Shown one piece after another: positions 5,774 to 6,234 of a stretch of 6,234 nt of DNA (within the stretch, counting starts at the first letter, position 1; each line of letters opens with the position of its first letter). The stretch covers positions 1-6,234 of the forward strand of contig JBKJLF010000201.1 in assembly GCA_046597185.1 (NCBI GenBank), given 5' to 3'. The notes beneath the pieces are model-generated. The model searched no databases. It saw only the letters and a program-made list of their open reading frames with translations, and was not told the DNA's origin. The position numbers and the translations under genes were made by a program. This stretch comes from CAMBDR01 sp046597185. GTDB lineage: Bacteria; Pseudomonadota; Gammaproteobacteria; Burkholderiales; Burkholderiaceae_D.

Positions 5774-6234
5774 CTTCACGGCCAGCCTTTTGCGAAAGGT
5801 GAAACCCAGGAAGTCAAATTGTGTTTCCACTCCCGGCCCCACCTTCCACTTCGGATTGCAATAAACCAACTTGGTCTTGTCCGGGTGCAAGCTCAACCCA
5901 TAATGAGCCATCCGCTGCTCGATCTTCTGAAGCATCATTGTTGCCTGTGCCCGCGTTTGGCAGTGGACGATTGCATCGTCCGCGTACCGCTCGAATGGGT
6001 TTGCTGCATGATGCCGGACCATCCATTTGTCGAACACAAAGTGCAAAAAGAGGTTGGCCAAAAGCGGACTGATGACGCCGCCCTGCGGTGTCCCTTTCTG
6101 CGGCAAATAGCTGGTTCCATCCGGGAGTATTACCCCAGCCTTGATCCAGCGTTCAATGTATAGAATGGCCCACGGATTGTCTGTCATATGCCTGACTGCC
6201 TTCATCAACAAGGCATGATCCAGATTGTCAAAGA
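5774..6234 (-). pseudogene. ltrA: Group II intron reverse transcriptase, partial, 3' end lost
   Basis: The frame enters from the right window edge as FDNLDHALLMKAV, the RT block with the first catalytic Asp region. It continues through PQGGVISPLLANLFLHFVFD (RT4), FERYADDAIV with the catalytic YADD (5986-5975), GLSLHPDKTKLVYC (RT6) and QFDFLGFTFRKR (RT7). Family text ends near KRLAVK (about 5775); the frame then runs through unrelated sequence into the transposase leader until 5558. So the thumb/maturase domain X and any endonuclease domain are missing, as are the intron's 3' domains. The N-terminal part lies beyond the window. Its style differs from the remnant in the intron at 4059-4730, so it belongs to a different intron. 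Maturation and retrohoming activity are not expected. Confidence 0.88.

Overview
The window looks like the edge of an accessory region in a proteobacterium. Intact metabolic genes fill the left half (about 51-2926). The right half is a graveyard of toxin-antitoxin, defence-type and mobile-element remnants. The proteobacterial guess rests on the MqsRA-type module, the dat-ddc pair, the IS66-type transposase and the two group II intron types. A beta- or gammaproteobacterium is likely, but the genus cannot be read from this sequence.

Left half, + strand: a diaminobutyrate-2-oxoglutarate aminotransferase gene (dat, 51-1466) overlaps a diaminobutyrate decarboxylase gene (ddc, 1463-2926) in an ATGA stop/start overlap. 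Together they convert L-aspartate-4-semialdehyde to L-2,4-diaminobutyrate and then to 1,3-diaminopropane. That product feeds hydroxamate/NIS-type siderophores or norspermidine; the genes that would decide between these lie outside the window.

Middle, + strand: four bases after the ddc stop begins an mqsR toxin remnant (2930-3125). It lacks its N-terminal third and carries a one-base insertion. An mqsA antitoxin gene with a good ribosome binding site follows (3131-3496). It keeps all four zinc cysteines but loses its DNA-binding domain after about residue 70. Then comes an AT-rich, minus-strand 3' fragment of a DUF3732 ATPase gene (3563 to about 4051), a family I associate with ABC-three-component conflict systems.

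Right half, all minus strand, read from right to left. A partial group II intron reverse transcriptase (RT) enters from the window edge, with its YADD box present, and breaks near 5775. An IS66-family transposase (5637-4738) follows; it is in frame but seems to lack both its coiled coil and most of its DDE core. Seven bases after its stop codon begins a group II intron of about 670 nt (4730 to about 4059). The intron ends are supported by a GUGCG 5' end, a perfect 7-nt IBS1/EBS1 match, a domain V hairpin and a domain VI with a bulged A. This intron has lost nearly all its own RT gene: about 81 N-terminal codons and about 22 C-terminal codons remain, the latter overlapping domain V. The DUF3732 fragment begins right at the intron's 3' end.

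No intact new system is visible. The most unusual items are the intron placed just behind the stop of an in-frame deletion derivative of a transposase, and an mqsA gene stripped of its DNA-binding domain beside a dead mqsR.
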